20,531 bases of DNA from DSOS01 sp035286585 (lineage in GTDB: Bacteria > Chloroflexota > Anaerolineae > Anaerolineales > UBA4823): NCBI GenBank assembly GCA_035286585.1, contig DATEDC010000181.1:1-20531 (forward strand). The letters run 5' to 3'. The translations under genes were made by a program, and so were the position numbers. How positions within the stretch are numbered: the first letter of the stretch is position 1; the number at the start of each line of letters is the position of its first letter. The notes under the pieces were generated by a model. The model was not told where the DNA came from and did no database searches. It was given only the letters and a program-made list of their open reading frames with translations. Positions 7,119 to 13,975 of the stretch are shown piece by piece.

Positions 7119-7148
7119 ACCGCCGGCCCCTTCTGTGAGGCTGGCGGT
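7119..7148 (+). promoter_or_regulatory. Leader hairpin upstream of the RRM gene
   Basis: ACCGCCGGCC (7119-7128) pairs with GGCTGGCGGT (7139-7148) as ten continuous pairs including one G-U, with the 10-nt loop CCTTCTGTGA. It is followed by TCAATTTT. It starts about 22 nt into the predicted transcript, like the matching hairpin before the CarD-like gene. The position suggests 5'-UTR control of this RNA-binding protein, possibly by the protein itself or by temperature (inference). Confidence 0.6.
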
Positions 7149-7183
7149 TCAATTTTAAACTGTTCAAAGGAGACGTTAGGATT

Positions 7184-7513
7184 ATGGAAACCAAGCTTTA
7201 TGTTGGTAATCTGGCTTATGAGACTACTGAAGAAGACCTGCGCACATTGTTCGCTCAGGCCGGTTCGGTGACCTCTGTAGACCTGATCAAAGACCGCGCA
7301 AGCGGCATGTCGAAGGGTTTTGCATTCGTGGTTATGGGCAACCAAAGTGAATTAGAAAAAGCCATTCAAATGTTCAATAGCTACAACCTGGGCCAACGCG
7401 AATTAACCGTGAATATCGCTCGCCCGCGCGAGGAACGCAAGCCGGGCGGGTTTGGCGGCAGCCGTCAGGGCGGGCGCCAACACAAAAACCGCGGCGGTTC
7501 GCGTCGATATTAA
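7184..7513 (+). CDS. RRM RNA-binding protein with Gly/Arg-rich tail
   Basis: A 109-residue protein with one RNA recognition motif (about residues 3-81): RNP2 is LYVGNL (5-10) and RNP1 is KGFAFVVM (44-51). The key aromatics Y6, F46 and F48 are present, although the usual last aromatic of RNP1 is Met. The tail (about 86-109) is rich in Gly, Arg, Ser and Gln ('GGFGGSRQGGRQHKNRGG') and should bind RNA non-specifically. This design matches cyanobacterial-type Rbp proteins, many of which are cold-induced RNA chaperones. AAAGGAGA lies 12 nt upstream of the start. It has its own promoter and structured leader and ends convergently with the GT39 gene 24 nt away. Confidence 0.93.
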   Translation: METKLYVGNLAYETTEEDLRTLFAQAGSVTSVDLIKDRASGMSKGFAFVVMGNQSELEKAIQMFNSYNLGQRELTVNIARPREERKPGGFGGSRQGGRQHKNRGGSRRY

Positions 7514-7537
7514 GTCTTAGCATTCAATACTTGAGCA

Positions 7538-9190
7538 TCAATTGATGGCGCGGCTCCAGGGGGCCAGATCCGAGCGGACATAGGTGTGGACAGAGAGGCT
7601 GCCAAGCCTGAGGGGCGGCTCGGGCTGGTAGCCGTGGGCTTCCAGCCAGCTTTTGACCGCCCAGTCCGGGTCGGCGTTTTCGATGTCACGCACGACCAGC
7701 CAGACGTACGGGCGCCCGTCCAGCACCTGGGCGATATCATGCACCTCCACCGGCTGGGGGTGGAGCAGGATCTCGTCGCCCGGGTAACCCTGGGTATCGA
7801 TGAACAGGTCGTATCCTTTGAAATAATAGGCGAAGGGAAGCTCTGTGTAGCGCGGCAGGAAGACGACGATCCCGCCCGGCCTGTCTCGAGCGGAGAGCGC
7901 CACGTAGCTGGCGACTGAGCGCCAGTCTTCTTTTGGCTCCCGCCAGAGGTTATGGGCGATGGAGACCAGGTTCGAGGTCACAAGCGGCAGCAGGAGAATC
8001 AGGAGGGCTGTCTTGCCCCGCAGTGGGCGAATCGGCTCGGTGGGCCCGCCAGAGACAGCGGAGGCCTCCTCGACTGCGCTGCGGGAGCTACCTGAGCGGA
8101 GAGAAACGCGGTCGAAGGGGGCTTCCACAGCTCCGCTCAGAGAGATTGACCTCTTTTGTGTGTAACTGGCCAGGCGTGAAGCGGCCTCGGCGGTCAGGAG
8201 GTAGTATCCCAGCGAGGCGAGGATCAGGTTGCGGCTGAGGAAGATCGGCTGGCGCAGGCTGAGCAGGAGCGAGGCGAGGAGGGGGACGAACAGCCAGATG
8301 ACGCCCAGGCGGCGAGTCCAACCACCGGCGGGGAGCAGGGTCACACAGGCGAAGATCAGAGCCATGTAGGCCAGGCTGAGGTTGGTGAGGGGGAAGTTGA
8401 AGCTGTGGAAGTCCAGCAGGGTCCCCAGGACGGTTTCGAAGGTTGGCGCGGGTAGCCAGAAGCTCTCGGTCACCCGGCGAGCCTGCCTGAGGAAGAAGGG
8501 CAGCCAGGGGAGGTAGACCAGGCCGACGAGCAGGTTGCCGAGCAGCCAGCGCTTGAGAGGAGCGGGGAAGCGCTTCAGCGAGAGCAGGTAGAAGATGGAA
8601 ATGGCGAGCAGGAACCAGATAGCGCCGTTATCGGTATACAGCGCCAGCGCGGCGGCGAGGGCGTAGGCAAGCCAATCCCGGCGATCATCGGTGCGCAACG
8701 CCCGGAAAAAGAAGTACGCCGAGAGCAGGGCGAGGAAGGTCAGCATGGTGTACATGCGCGCTTCCTGGGCGTACCAGATTTGGAAGGGCGAGAAAGCCAG
8801 GATCGCCGCCCCAACCAGGCCGAGGCTTTTATCCCGAAACAGATCCGAAACCAGCGCGTACATCAGCGGGATGGCTACAATGCTGAACAGGGCGGAGAGC
8901 AGGCGCAGGTGGGCTTCTCCGTCCCCAAGGAGCGTCCAGTATTTGAGCGCCAGATAGTAGAGCGGGGGGTGGGTGTCTCCCCCGACAAGACGCTCAAAAA
9001 AATCGACGCGGTCACGCTGACTCATGGCGAGGCTGAAGGCTTCGTCCACCCAGAGGCTCTTACCCCCGAGCGAATACAGGCGCAAGAAGGCTCCGGCAGC
9101 CAGCAGGAGGAGCAATATCGTCCCTTCCCGGCTGAGAGAGGCCGCAGCCCCTTTCAGCCCCCTGCGGATGATTTGCGGGAGGTTTATCAT
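7538..9190 (-). CDS. GT39-like membrane glycosyltransferase (PMT/ArnT-like)
   Basis: An approximately 550-residue polytopic membrane protein with a first helix at 'GTILLLLLAAGAFLRLYSL', then 'GKSLWVDEAFSLAMS' with the periplasmic catalytic Asp-Glu (about 49-50), 'THPPLYYLALKYW', and around ten further hydrophobic segments. Such enzymes move a sugar from a polyprenyl-phosphate donor to a protein or lipid on the outer face of the membrane; the acceptor is unknown. The ATG at 9190 is chosen; a TTG at 9208 is possible, and neither has a good ribosome site. The gene begins 28 nt after the galactose-oxidase-like gene and is probably cotranscribed with it. A hydrophilic insertion (about residues 342-390, 'VEAPFDRVSLRSGSSRSAVE') between helices looks like a translated repeat element. 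Confidence 0.87.
   Translation of the reverse strand: MINLPQIIRRGLKGAAASLSREGTILLLLLAAGAFLRLYSLGGKSLWVDEAFSLAMSQRDRVDFFERLVGGDTHPPLYYLALKYWTLLGDGEAHLRLLSALFSIVAIPLMYALVSDLFRDKSLGLVGAAILAFSPFQIWYAQEARMYTMLTFLALLSAYFFFRALRTDDRRDWLAYALAAALALYTDNGAIWFLLAISIFYLLSLKRFPAPLKRWLLGNLLVGLVYLPWLPFFLRQARRVTESFWLPAPTFETVLGTLLDFHSFNFPLTNLSLAYMALIFACVTLLPAGGWTRRLGVIWLFVPLLASLLLSLRQPIFLSRNLILASLGYYLLTAEAASRLASYTQKRSISLSGAVEAPFDRVSLRSGSSRSAVEEASAVSGGPTEPIRPLRGKTALLILLLPLVTSNLVSIAHNLWREPKEDWRSVASYVALSARDRPGGIVVFLPRYTELPFAYYFKGYDLFIDTQGYPGDEILLHPQPVEVHDIAQVLDGRPYVWLVVRDIENADPDWAVKSWLEAHGYQPEPPLRLGSLSVHTYVRSDLAPWSRAIN
8065..8146. repeat. Dispersed-repeat-like insertion within the GT39 coding sequence
   Basis: Plus-strand segments CTCGACTGCGCT (8070-8081), CCTGAGCGGAG and GGTCGAAGGGGG are arranged as in the palindromic CTTCGACTGCGCTCAGG / CCTGAGCGGAGTCGAAG repeats that I recall from many environmental genomes; a third piece is CTCCGCTCAGAGA. 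The segment encodes a Ser/Ala/Arg/Glu-rich loop between membrane helices and preserves the frame. Family identity is from memory and not searched. Confidence 0.5.
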
Positions 9191-9218
9191 CAGAACTATG
9201 CAGGTCAAAGTGGACGGG

Positions 9219-10886
9219 TCAGGACAGGCGGACGAATTTGCCCACCGAGGGGACGCCTCCGGCGGTCAGGAGGAAGAGCAGGCAGTAGCCCGCCGGCATA
9301 TGCGCCCGGCTGGGCGGGCCGGAGACCTGCAGCCGCCCATTCGCCTGCGATTCGATCGTCAGCTCCAGCAGGCGCTGGTCGGTGTTGGTGACGTGGGTGA
9401 CGACCTCCGGGCGCATCAGCACCACTTTGGCGATGGCTTCCACCCCGTCGATCTCCACGGTAAAGCTACTCCTATAATGGATTTCATCCGGGCAAGCGGC
9501 GATGACCGGGCGCTCGCCCTGGAAGAGGTAAGGCGGCGAGAAGATCTCGATGCTGCGCTCGATCTGCTTTGCTCGAGGGTTGCCCCCCATGGCTACCACG
9601 CGGCCATCCGGCAGCAGCAGGGCGGTGGCGTGGTACATGCGCGCCCGCTCAGGCCTGGCCATCAAGGTCCAGGTATGGGTATGCGGGTCGTACATCTCGG
9701 GCGGCAGGACCGGAAAATCGTCCAGGGCGGGGCCGTAGCCGTGACCCGGCACGCCGCCCACGGCCAGCACGCGGCCATCCGGCAGCAGCACGCCCATGGC
9801 GTGGATGCGCGGCAAGTGCATGTCGGGGAGGGATTCCCAGCGCGGTTGGTCTGCGCCCAGATCGATGAACTCGACCGTCTTATGGGCGGTGACGAAGCGG
9901 CGCAGCTTGTGGGCGAGATGGTGCTTTCCGATGCCATGCAGCAGGCTTTCCAGCATGCGCGCCAGGTTGTGGTATCCCCCGCCGGCGATCAGGACCTGGG
10001 GGCGGTAGCACGGCGGGCGCAGGGCCAGCAGCACGGAAATGCCCTCCTCGCGGTTCTTCACCTTGTGCTGGCCGCCCAATTCTTGCCACTCGCCGCTGCG
10101 CTGATCCCAGCGCGATGAGGGAAAACGGCCGGGCACGAAATAGTGGCTGTTGAACACGCCGGAATAAAAGACATCGCCGCCGGGCAGCAGGTGCAGGCGT
10201 GGGTAGAGGGGGAAGAGGCGCTCGCCAGGCAGGCGGCTGAACGCGCCGCTGGCGGGGTCGAAAAGCTCCTGCCGGGTGACCAGCCGTTTCTTGATCGTGG
10301 TCAGCAGGCGCCACAAGACCAGCAGGATGTTTGCCTTGAGCGGCTCGTCTTGCGGATCGCGGTACTGCAAGCCGGAAATGACCAGCACGGTATCGTCCGC
10401 CAGGCGCAGCAGGGTGGGATACCAGCGGCCTTCGTGCATGTCGGGCAGAGGCGTCCAGGAATCGTCGCGATAGTCGTACAGGTAGGCCTCTTTCAAGCCG
10501 CCGTAGAAGGGGTCCGGCGTGGGCGGGTAATAGCTGGTGCCGCCGACGAAGAGCAGGCGACCATCGGCCAGGAAGGTGTGCCCGCCGCACCACAGGTCGC
10601 CATTGACGCCGGGCATGGGGAGCTGGCGGGTCTGTCCGGAGGCCAGGTCGAGGACCTCGGCGGGGGGCGGGTGGGGAAAGGCCTGCGGGTCGAGTGAAGA
10701 GCCTCCGTAGGTGAATACTCGCCCGTCAGGCAGCAGGGCAGCGTGGGTGGCCGAGCTCCGGAAGGTTGCCACCAGGCGCTGCCAGCGCCCAACCTGCGAC
10801 GCGTTGGAGGCGTCCGGCGAGGGCGGCGGCTCGGGGTGGTCGTGATCGTGGTCGCCGGGGTGTGGGTGTGCCTGATCGGGGGGCAT
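9219..10886 (-). CDS. Galactose oxidase/glyoxal oxidase-like copper radical oxidase
   Basis: A 555-residue protein built of Kelch repeats ('HAALLPDGRVFTYGG', 'MGVLLPDGRVLAVGG', 'ATALLLPDGRVVAMGG') with a C-terminal Ig-like domain (DUF1929-type, about 455-555, 'GVPSVGKFVRLS'). Residues matching the galactose oxidase centre are all present: C100 in 'DLWCGG' and Y156 in 'GRWYPT' (the Cys-Tyr cofactor pair), Y418-H419 in 'MYHATALLL' and H498 in 'VTHVTNTDQR'. It should oxidise a primary alcohol or aldehyde with O2, making H2O2. The N-terminus has no signal peptide; instead it is His/Asp/Pro rich ('HPHPGDHDHDHPEPPP'), perhaps copper-binding. AAAGGAG precedes the ATG, with a promoter at 10943-10971. 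It is the first gene of a pair with GT39. Substrate unknown. Confidence 0.9.
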   Translation of the reverse strand: MPPDQAHPHPGDHDHDHPEPPPSPDASNASQVGRWQRLVATFRSSATHAALLPDGRVFTYGGSSLDPQAFPHPPPAEVLDLASGQTRQLPMPGVNGDLWCGGHTFLADGRLLFVGGTSYYPPTPDPFYGGLKEAYLYDYRDDSWTPLPDMHEGRWYPTLLRLADDTVLVISGLQYRDPQDEPLKANILLVLWRLLTTIKKRLVTRQELFDPASGAFSRLPGERLFPLYPRLHLLPGGDVFYSGVFNSHYFVPGRFPSSRWDQRSGEWQELGGQHKVKNREEGISVLLALRPPCYRPQVLIAGGGYHNLARMLESLLHGIGKHHLAHKLRRFVTAHKTVEFIDLGADQPRWESLPDMHLPRIHAMGVLLPDGRVLAVGGVPGHGYGPALDDFPVLPPEMYDPHTHTWTLMARPERARMYHATALLLPDGRVVAMGGNPRAKQIERSIEIFSPPYLFQGERPVIAACPDEIHYRSSFTVEIDGVEAIAKVVLMRPEVVTHVTNTDQRLLELTIESQANGRLQVSGPPSRAHMPAGYCLLFLLTAGGVPSVGKFVRLS

Positions 10887-10942
10887 GGGGGCGCTCCTTT
10901 GTTTGGATCACAGGGGTGTGCCGGACGGAGAACGGCAGGGGA

Positions 10943-10971
10943 ATTATGACATAGCGGATAGGGGAAGTCAA
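10943..10971 (-). promoter_or_regulatory. Sigma-70-type promoter of the copper oxidase gene
   Basis: On the minus strand, TTGACT (10971 to 10966) and CATAAT (10948 to 10943) are separated by the ideal 17 nt. Predicted transcription starts about 50 nt before the ATG. It stands back to back with the plus-strand promoter at 10998-11025. Confidence 0.6.
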
Positions 10972-10997
10972 GTTGTGGGGAAATTCGATATTGCGGA

Positions 10998-11025
10998 TTG
11001 ACAATATCAAAAATTATTGTAATAT
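10998..11025 (+). promoter_or_regulatory. Sigma-70-type promoter of the small-protein/matrixin operon
   Basis: TTGACA (10998-11003) and TAATAT (11020-11025) are separated by 16 nt in a strikingly AT-rich stretch. The predicted start is about 100 nt before the ATG at 11135. The divergent arrangement with the oxidase promoter leaves only about 26 nt between the two -35 boxes, so one regulator could affect both directions. Confidence 0.6.
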
Positions 11026-11134
11026 TTATGGAAGAGCTCGGAACTGTTGAGTCGCGATACAATATTTACCCTTGAAATCAGTTTTGCAAATCCGCGGCCA
11101 ATTTACCATCTGAATAATTCCAAAGGATTAAAAC

Positions 11135-11596
11135 ATGGCATCAAATAGTGACAAAAGCGAGACAATCTGTCGGCTACTCCAAATCATGCTGGAAGTCGCC
11201 TTGCTCGGCAAGCCTTACCCAGGGCAGAAAAAAGGGACTTCTTTTTTCCCCGACATCGAAATGGTGAAGGAGCGGGATGAGATCGTGGTATCGAAGCGGA
11301 ATTTGGGCGAGAGCTGCCTGATTGACGTCCCCGGATACCGGATCAGCCTGATTTCAGACGGTGAGATCTCCGCCCGGGCGGAGGCGACTGGCGACTTCCC
11401 TTACTTCACTTTGAGCGAAGCGGAGGTTGGTCCCGATCAGGCTACGCTTTCCCTGCAGCTTAGTTACGCGGTCAGCGAGGCAAGCCAGCAGGCTGGCAAG
11501 ATGTACCTGGGAGGCGGCGGGGTGCGGGTGAAGTTTGAGTTTCACGAGGGAGAATGGCAGGCTCCATCCGGTCCCATTGCGACCTGGATGGCTTGA
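11135..11596 (+). CDS. Small unknown protein upstream of matrixin
   Basis: A 153-residue protein I do not recognise. It begins with a short helix ('ETICRLLQIMLEVALLG'), then beta-prone segments ('EIVVSKRNLGESCLIDVPGYRISLISDGEISARAEAT', quoted here in part: 'YRISLISDGEISARAEAT'), and a Gly-rich turn 'MYLGGGGVRVKFEFHEGEW'. No signal peptide, membrane helix or catalytic motif is evident. An AAAGGA ribosome site precedes the ATG. It ends 42 nt before the metalloprotease, in the same direction and under one promoter, so it could be a substrate, inhibitor or chaperone of that protease (inference from position only). Confidence 0.75.
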   Translation: MASNSDKSETICRLLQIMLEVALLGKPYPGQKKGTSFFPDIEMVKERDEIVVSKRNLGESCLIDVPGYRISLISDGEISARAEATGDFPYFTLSEAEVGPDQATLSLQLSYAVSEASQQAGKMYLGGGGVRVKFEFHEGEWQAPSGPIATWMA

Positions 11597-11638
11597 AAAC
11601 GAATTTCTCAGGTTGAATAACTAAAGGAGAGGCATAAG

Positions 11639-12517
11639 ATGGAACGAAAAATTTTCACTTCAGAAAAAGTTCTGCAAGAGGGGGATAAGGACGAGTCGGT
11701 CGCCAATGTGCGCGAGTATCTCGACCGCCTGGGTTATCTCCCCCCAGGAGCAGCGGCTCCGATGGAGGCGCTCACCGAGCTCGACAGCGGCTTGAGCGAG
11801 GCGATCAAGAAGTATCAACAATTCCACGGCCTGGAGGCGTCTGGAATGATCGACGAGGAAACGCGCCGGGTCATGGAGATGCCTCGCTGCGGGGTCGCCG
11901 ACCTGAGGGCAGGCGAAGAAGTCCCCCGGGTTGCTGCTTTTGTGGCTTCTGGCGGCAAGTGGCCGACGAATACTGTAACCTACCGATTCGTCAGCGGGAC
12001 GGACGACCTGGCTGGGGATACGGAACGGGATATCGTCCGGCAGGCTCTCGGCGTTTGGGCGGCAGTCACGCCGCTCACGTTTACGGAAGTCAGCGGGACC
12101 GCTGCCGCGGATATCCTGATCTCCTGGGTGAGCGGGGATCATGGAGACGGCAGCCCCTTCGACGGGCCGGGTCACGTGCTGGCGCACGCGTTCTTTCCCC
12201 CGCCGATCAATCCACACCCGGGCATCGCCGGCGATACGCACTTCGACGACGCCGAGACCTGGGCGACAACGCACGGAGGCGGAAATATCGACCTGCTCAC
12301 GGTGGCGATCCACGAGATAGGGCATGCGCTCGGTCTGCGGCACAGCACCGTCTCGGCAGCGATCATGTTCCCGACCTACAGCGGGATCAAGCGGACCCTC
12401 GATGCAGATGATATCCAGGGCATGCAGAGCATTTACCCCGCCCCGGCGCCACCCCCGGAGCTTTCCTTCTTCCAGCGTCTGATCCGCTGGATCAGGAGGC
12501 TGTTGGGGTTGAGCTAG
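11639..12517 (+). CDS. Matrixin (M10A-type) zinc metalloprotease with PGBD-like prodomain and cysteine switch
   Basis: A 292-residue protein. Residues about 10-80 are a peptidoglycan-binding-like helical domain ('DESVANVREYLDRLGYLPP', 'IKKYQQFHGLEASGMIDEE'). Directly after comes PRCGVAD (82-88), the cysteine-switch signature of matrix metalloproteases, whose Cys84 would hold the active-site zinc in the latent enzyme. The catalytic domain (about 105-267) carries HEIGHALGLRH (H225, E226, H229, H235), a Met-turn at M243 and a probable structural zinc site (H168, D170, H183). No signal peptide is visible. The tail 'FFQRLIRWIRRLLGLS' is a cationic amphipathic helix, perhaps membrane-active. AAAGGAGA precedes the start. 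It probably forms an operon with the small gene 42 nt upstream. Confidence 0.92.
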   Translation: MERKIFTSEKVLQEGDKDESVANVREYLDRLGYLPPGAAAPMEALTELDSGLSEAIKKYQQFHGLEASGMIDEETRRVMEMPRCGVADLRAGEEVPRVAAFVASGGKWPTNTVTYRFVSGTDDLAGDTERDIVRQALGVWAAVTPLTFTEVSGTAAADILISWVSGDHGDGSPFDGPGHVLAHAFFPPPINPHPGIAGDTHFDDAETWATTHGGGNIDLLTVAIHEIGHALGLRHSTVSAAIMFPTYSGIKRTLDADDIQGMQSIYPAPAPPPELSFFQRLIRWIRRLLGLS

Positions 12518-12687
12518 AAATTCCTGCTGCAATCCGGCGAGGCGGTTTTACTTTTCTTTCCAAGCAGCCTGGTGTGCCATCAGCGGGCTGCACGCTACCC
12601 CTGGGCGCTCGCCCAAGTAGAAAGCCGCTCGCACTTCGTGAGCCACGCAAAATGATTATCGGCATGTATGCCGCAGGAGACTGCCAT

Positions 12688-12724
12688 CCTTCAGCAGGCT
12701 CAGGACGAGCTGCTTCGCTCGCAG
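12688..12724. repeat. Degenerate dispersed intergenic repeat
   Basis: CCTTCAGCAGGCTCAGGACG (from 12688) resembles the CCTTCGACAGGCTCAGGACGAG repeats I recall from many environmental bacteria, and is related in style to the insertion in the GT39 gene. It sits in the 238-nt gap between the protease and the SDR gene, which otherwise shows nothing I can name. Confidence 0.4.
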
Positions 12725-12755
12725 TGATAATTCAATCAAATAAGGAAAAACCAGC

Positions 12756-13508
12756 ATGAGCTTCCAGGGTAAAGTAGCGGTCGTCACGGGGGCATCCTCC
12801 GGGATCGGGAAGAGCGTCTCCGAGCTGTATGCCAGGGAAGGCGCGGCAGTCATCCTCGCGGACATCAACCAGGAATTAGGCGAGAAGACGAGCGAAGCGA
12901 TCCGCAGGGCGGGAGGCAAAGCCACGTTCGTGCGCGCCGACGTCTCGAATCCTGCCGATTGTGAAAACACGGTCAAGAGGGCGCTGGACAGATATGGCCG
13001 GCTGGACTTCGCCTGCAACAACGCAGGGATCGGCGGCGAGCAGAACCCAACCGCGGATTACTCCATCGAAGGCTGGCAGAAGGCCATCGAAGTCAATCTT
13101 TCGGGCGTGTTCTACTGCATGAAATACGAGATCCCCGCCATGCTGAACAGCGGCGGCGGAGCGATCGTCAACATGGCTTCCATCCTCGGGCGGGTAGGTT
13201 TCGCCGGCGCGGTAGGCTACGTGGCGGCAAAGCACGGGGTCCTGGGGCTGACGAAGACCGCCGCAATGGAGTACGCCCCGCAGGGCATCCGCGTGAACGT
13301 GGTTGGACCGGGCTTCATCAGCACGCCCTTGATCCGCGAACTGGAAGACGACCCCGCGGTGAACGACATGCTCGTCTCCCTGCACCCGATCGGGCGGCTG
13401 GGGAAGCCCGAAGAGGTGGCGGAGCTGGTGATCTGGCTCAGCTCGGAGAAAGCCTCTTTCATCACCGGCGCCTATTTACCCGTCGATGGCGGCTACCTGA
13501 CGCGCTGA
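12756..13508 (+). CDS. SDR-family NAD(P)-dependent oxidoreductase
   Basis: A complete 250-residue classical short-chain dehydrogenase. The Rossmann motif TGASSGIG is at 11-18; D36 at the end of strand beta-2 ('ILADIN') points to NAD(H) over NADP(H). NNAG is at 88-91, and the catalytic tetrad is N114, S142, Y155 and K159 ('GYVAAKHG'). 'VGPGFISTPLI' and the terminal 'FITGAYLPVDGGYLTR' are typical of the cyclohexanol/3-oxoacyl-reductase-like branch. The substrate is not deducible. A weak AAGGAA ribosome site lies 10 nt before the ATG. It stands alone: 238 nt from the protease and 467 nt before the glycan operon. Confidence 0.93.
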   Translation: MSFQGKVAVVTGASSGIGKSVSELYAREGAAVILADINQELGEKTSEAIRRAGGKATFVRADVSNPADCENTVKRALDRYGRLDFACNNAGIGGEQNPTADYSIEGWQKAIEVNLSGVFYCMKYEIPAMLNSGGGAIVNMASILGRVGFAGAVGYVAAKHGVLGLTKTAAMEYAPQGIRVNVVGPGFISTPLIRELEDDPAVNDMLVSLHPIGRLGKPEEVAELVIWLSSEKASFITGAYLPVDGGYLTR

Positions 13509-13610
13509 GCGGATAACAGCTCTGCAACCATCTACGATCTGCGCCATTGCCCGGTTGAGAGAGAACGACTACTGCGACTGGCAGCCGAGCTGGGCGCCCT
13601 GAAGGCAACG

Positions 13611-13644
13611 ACATTTGTCACCTAGAGGAGGTGACAACATTTGT
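13611..13644. repeat. Perfect 9-bp inverted repeat within an 8-bp direct repeat
   Basis: TTGTCACCT (13615-13623) and AGGTGACAA (13629-13637) form a perfect inverted repeat around AGAGG. It is bracketed by direct copies of ACATTTGT (13611-13618 and 13637-13644). This could be an operator, or the end of a decayed insertion sequence. It lies 13-20 nt before the promoter-like TTGACA. Confidence 0.6.
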
Positions 13645-13656
13645 GATTGCAGCCTG

Positions 13657-13685
13657 TTGACACGACCGAGAATTTTCGCTATGCT
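13657..13685 (+). promoter_or_regulatory. Candidate promoter of the glycan operon
   Basis: TTGACA (13657-13662), 17 nt, TATGCT (13680-13685): a consensus -35 with a fair -10. It is the best plus-strand promoter match before the first glycosyltransferase, but implies a leader of about 284 nt, so a closer unrecognised promoter is possible. Confidence 0.4.
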
Positions 13686-13927
13686 TAATCGGAGCAGGTC
13701 GTCCGATTTTGGCCTGCGGGGAAACCAAGCGGTTCCGCCTTTCAGCGACAACCTGGCATAACCACTGGGAAGGGCGCTGCACTGAGAGGGGGAGATTGAA
13801 ACCAGGCATGTGGCTGTTCTTAGACCCATCAACCTGACCCAGTAAAAATCGATATCGAAGTTCGGCAGTCGAAGGACTGCAGCCAGGGGGAATTTTTCGT
13901 TTTTAGCAGTCGCGCCTGTCGGAAGGG

Positions 13928-13949
13928 CGGAGCGCGGGAAGGCGCTCCG
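13928..13949 (+). promoter_or_regulatory. Hairpin just upstream of the first glycosyltransferase
   Basis: CGGAGCGC (13928-13935) and GCGCTCCG (13942-13949) form eight perfect pairs around GGGAAG, ending 26 nt before the GTG start. It lacks a following T-run, so it is not an intrinsic terminator; it could shape translation or mRNA stability. Confidence 0.45.
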
Positions 13950-13975
13950 GGCGGGGGAAGAACATAGCGACCAGT

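Larger units (their letters stand above)
13509..13975. other. Non-coding stretch before the glycan operon
   Basis: No convincing gene was found in these 467 nt. Short open frames on both strands (the longest 87 codons, minus strand 13569-13832) lack ribosome sites and recognisable similarity. It contains the palindrome at 13611-13644, a promoter-like pair at 13657-13685 and a hairpin at 13928-13949. The part from 13690 to 13870 shows nothing I can name; it could be a decayed mobile element, but no transposase motif is legible. Confidence 0.5.

Noticed and set aside
9024..10118. 364-codon open frame on the plus strand
   Set aside because: Antisense to the GT39 and copper oxidase genes, with no family-like motif and biased His/Gln/Arg composition.
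11660..12532. 290-codon open frame on the minus strand
   Set aside because: Antisense to the matrixin gene, which has all catalytic residues and a good ribosome site.
12535..12562. Possible terminator after the matrixin gene (CCGGCGAGGCGG then T-rich)
   Set aside because: The stem would be only about three pairs; too weak to call.
13506..13518. TGAGCGGATAACA, identical to part of the E. coli lac operator
   Set aside because: Only a half-site, overlapping the SDR stop codon and with no lac-type genes nearby; chance match.
13569..13832. 87-codon minus-strand frame in the gap before the glycan operon
   Set aside because: No ribosome site, no similarity recognised, and it runs through the palindrome; more likely chance or remnant.
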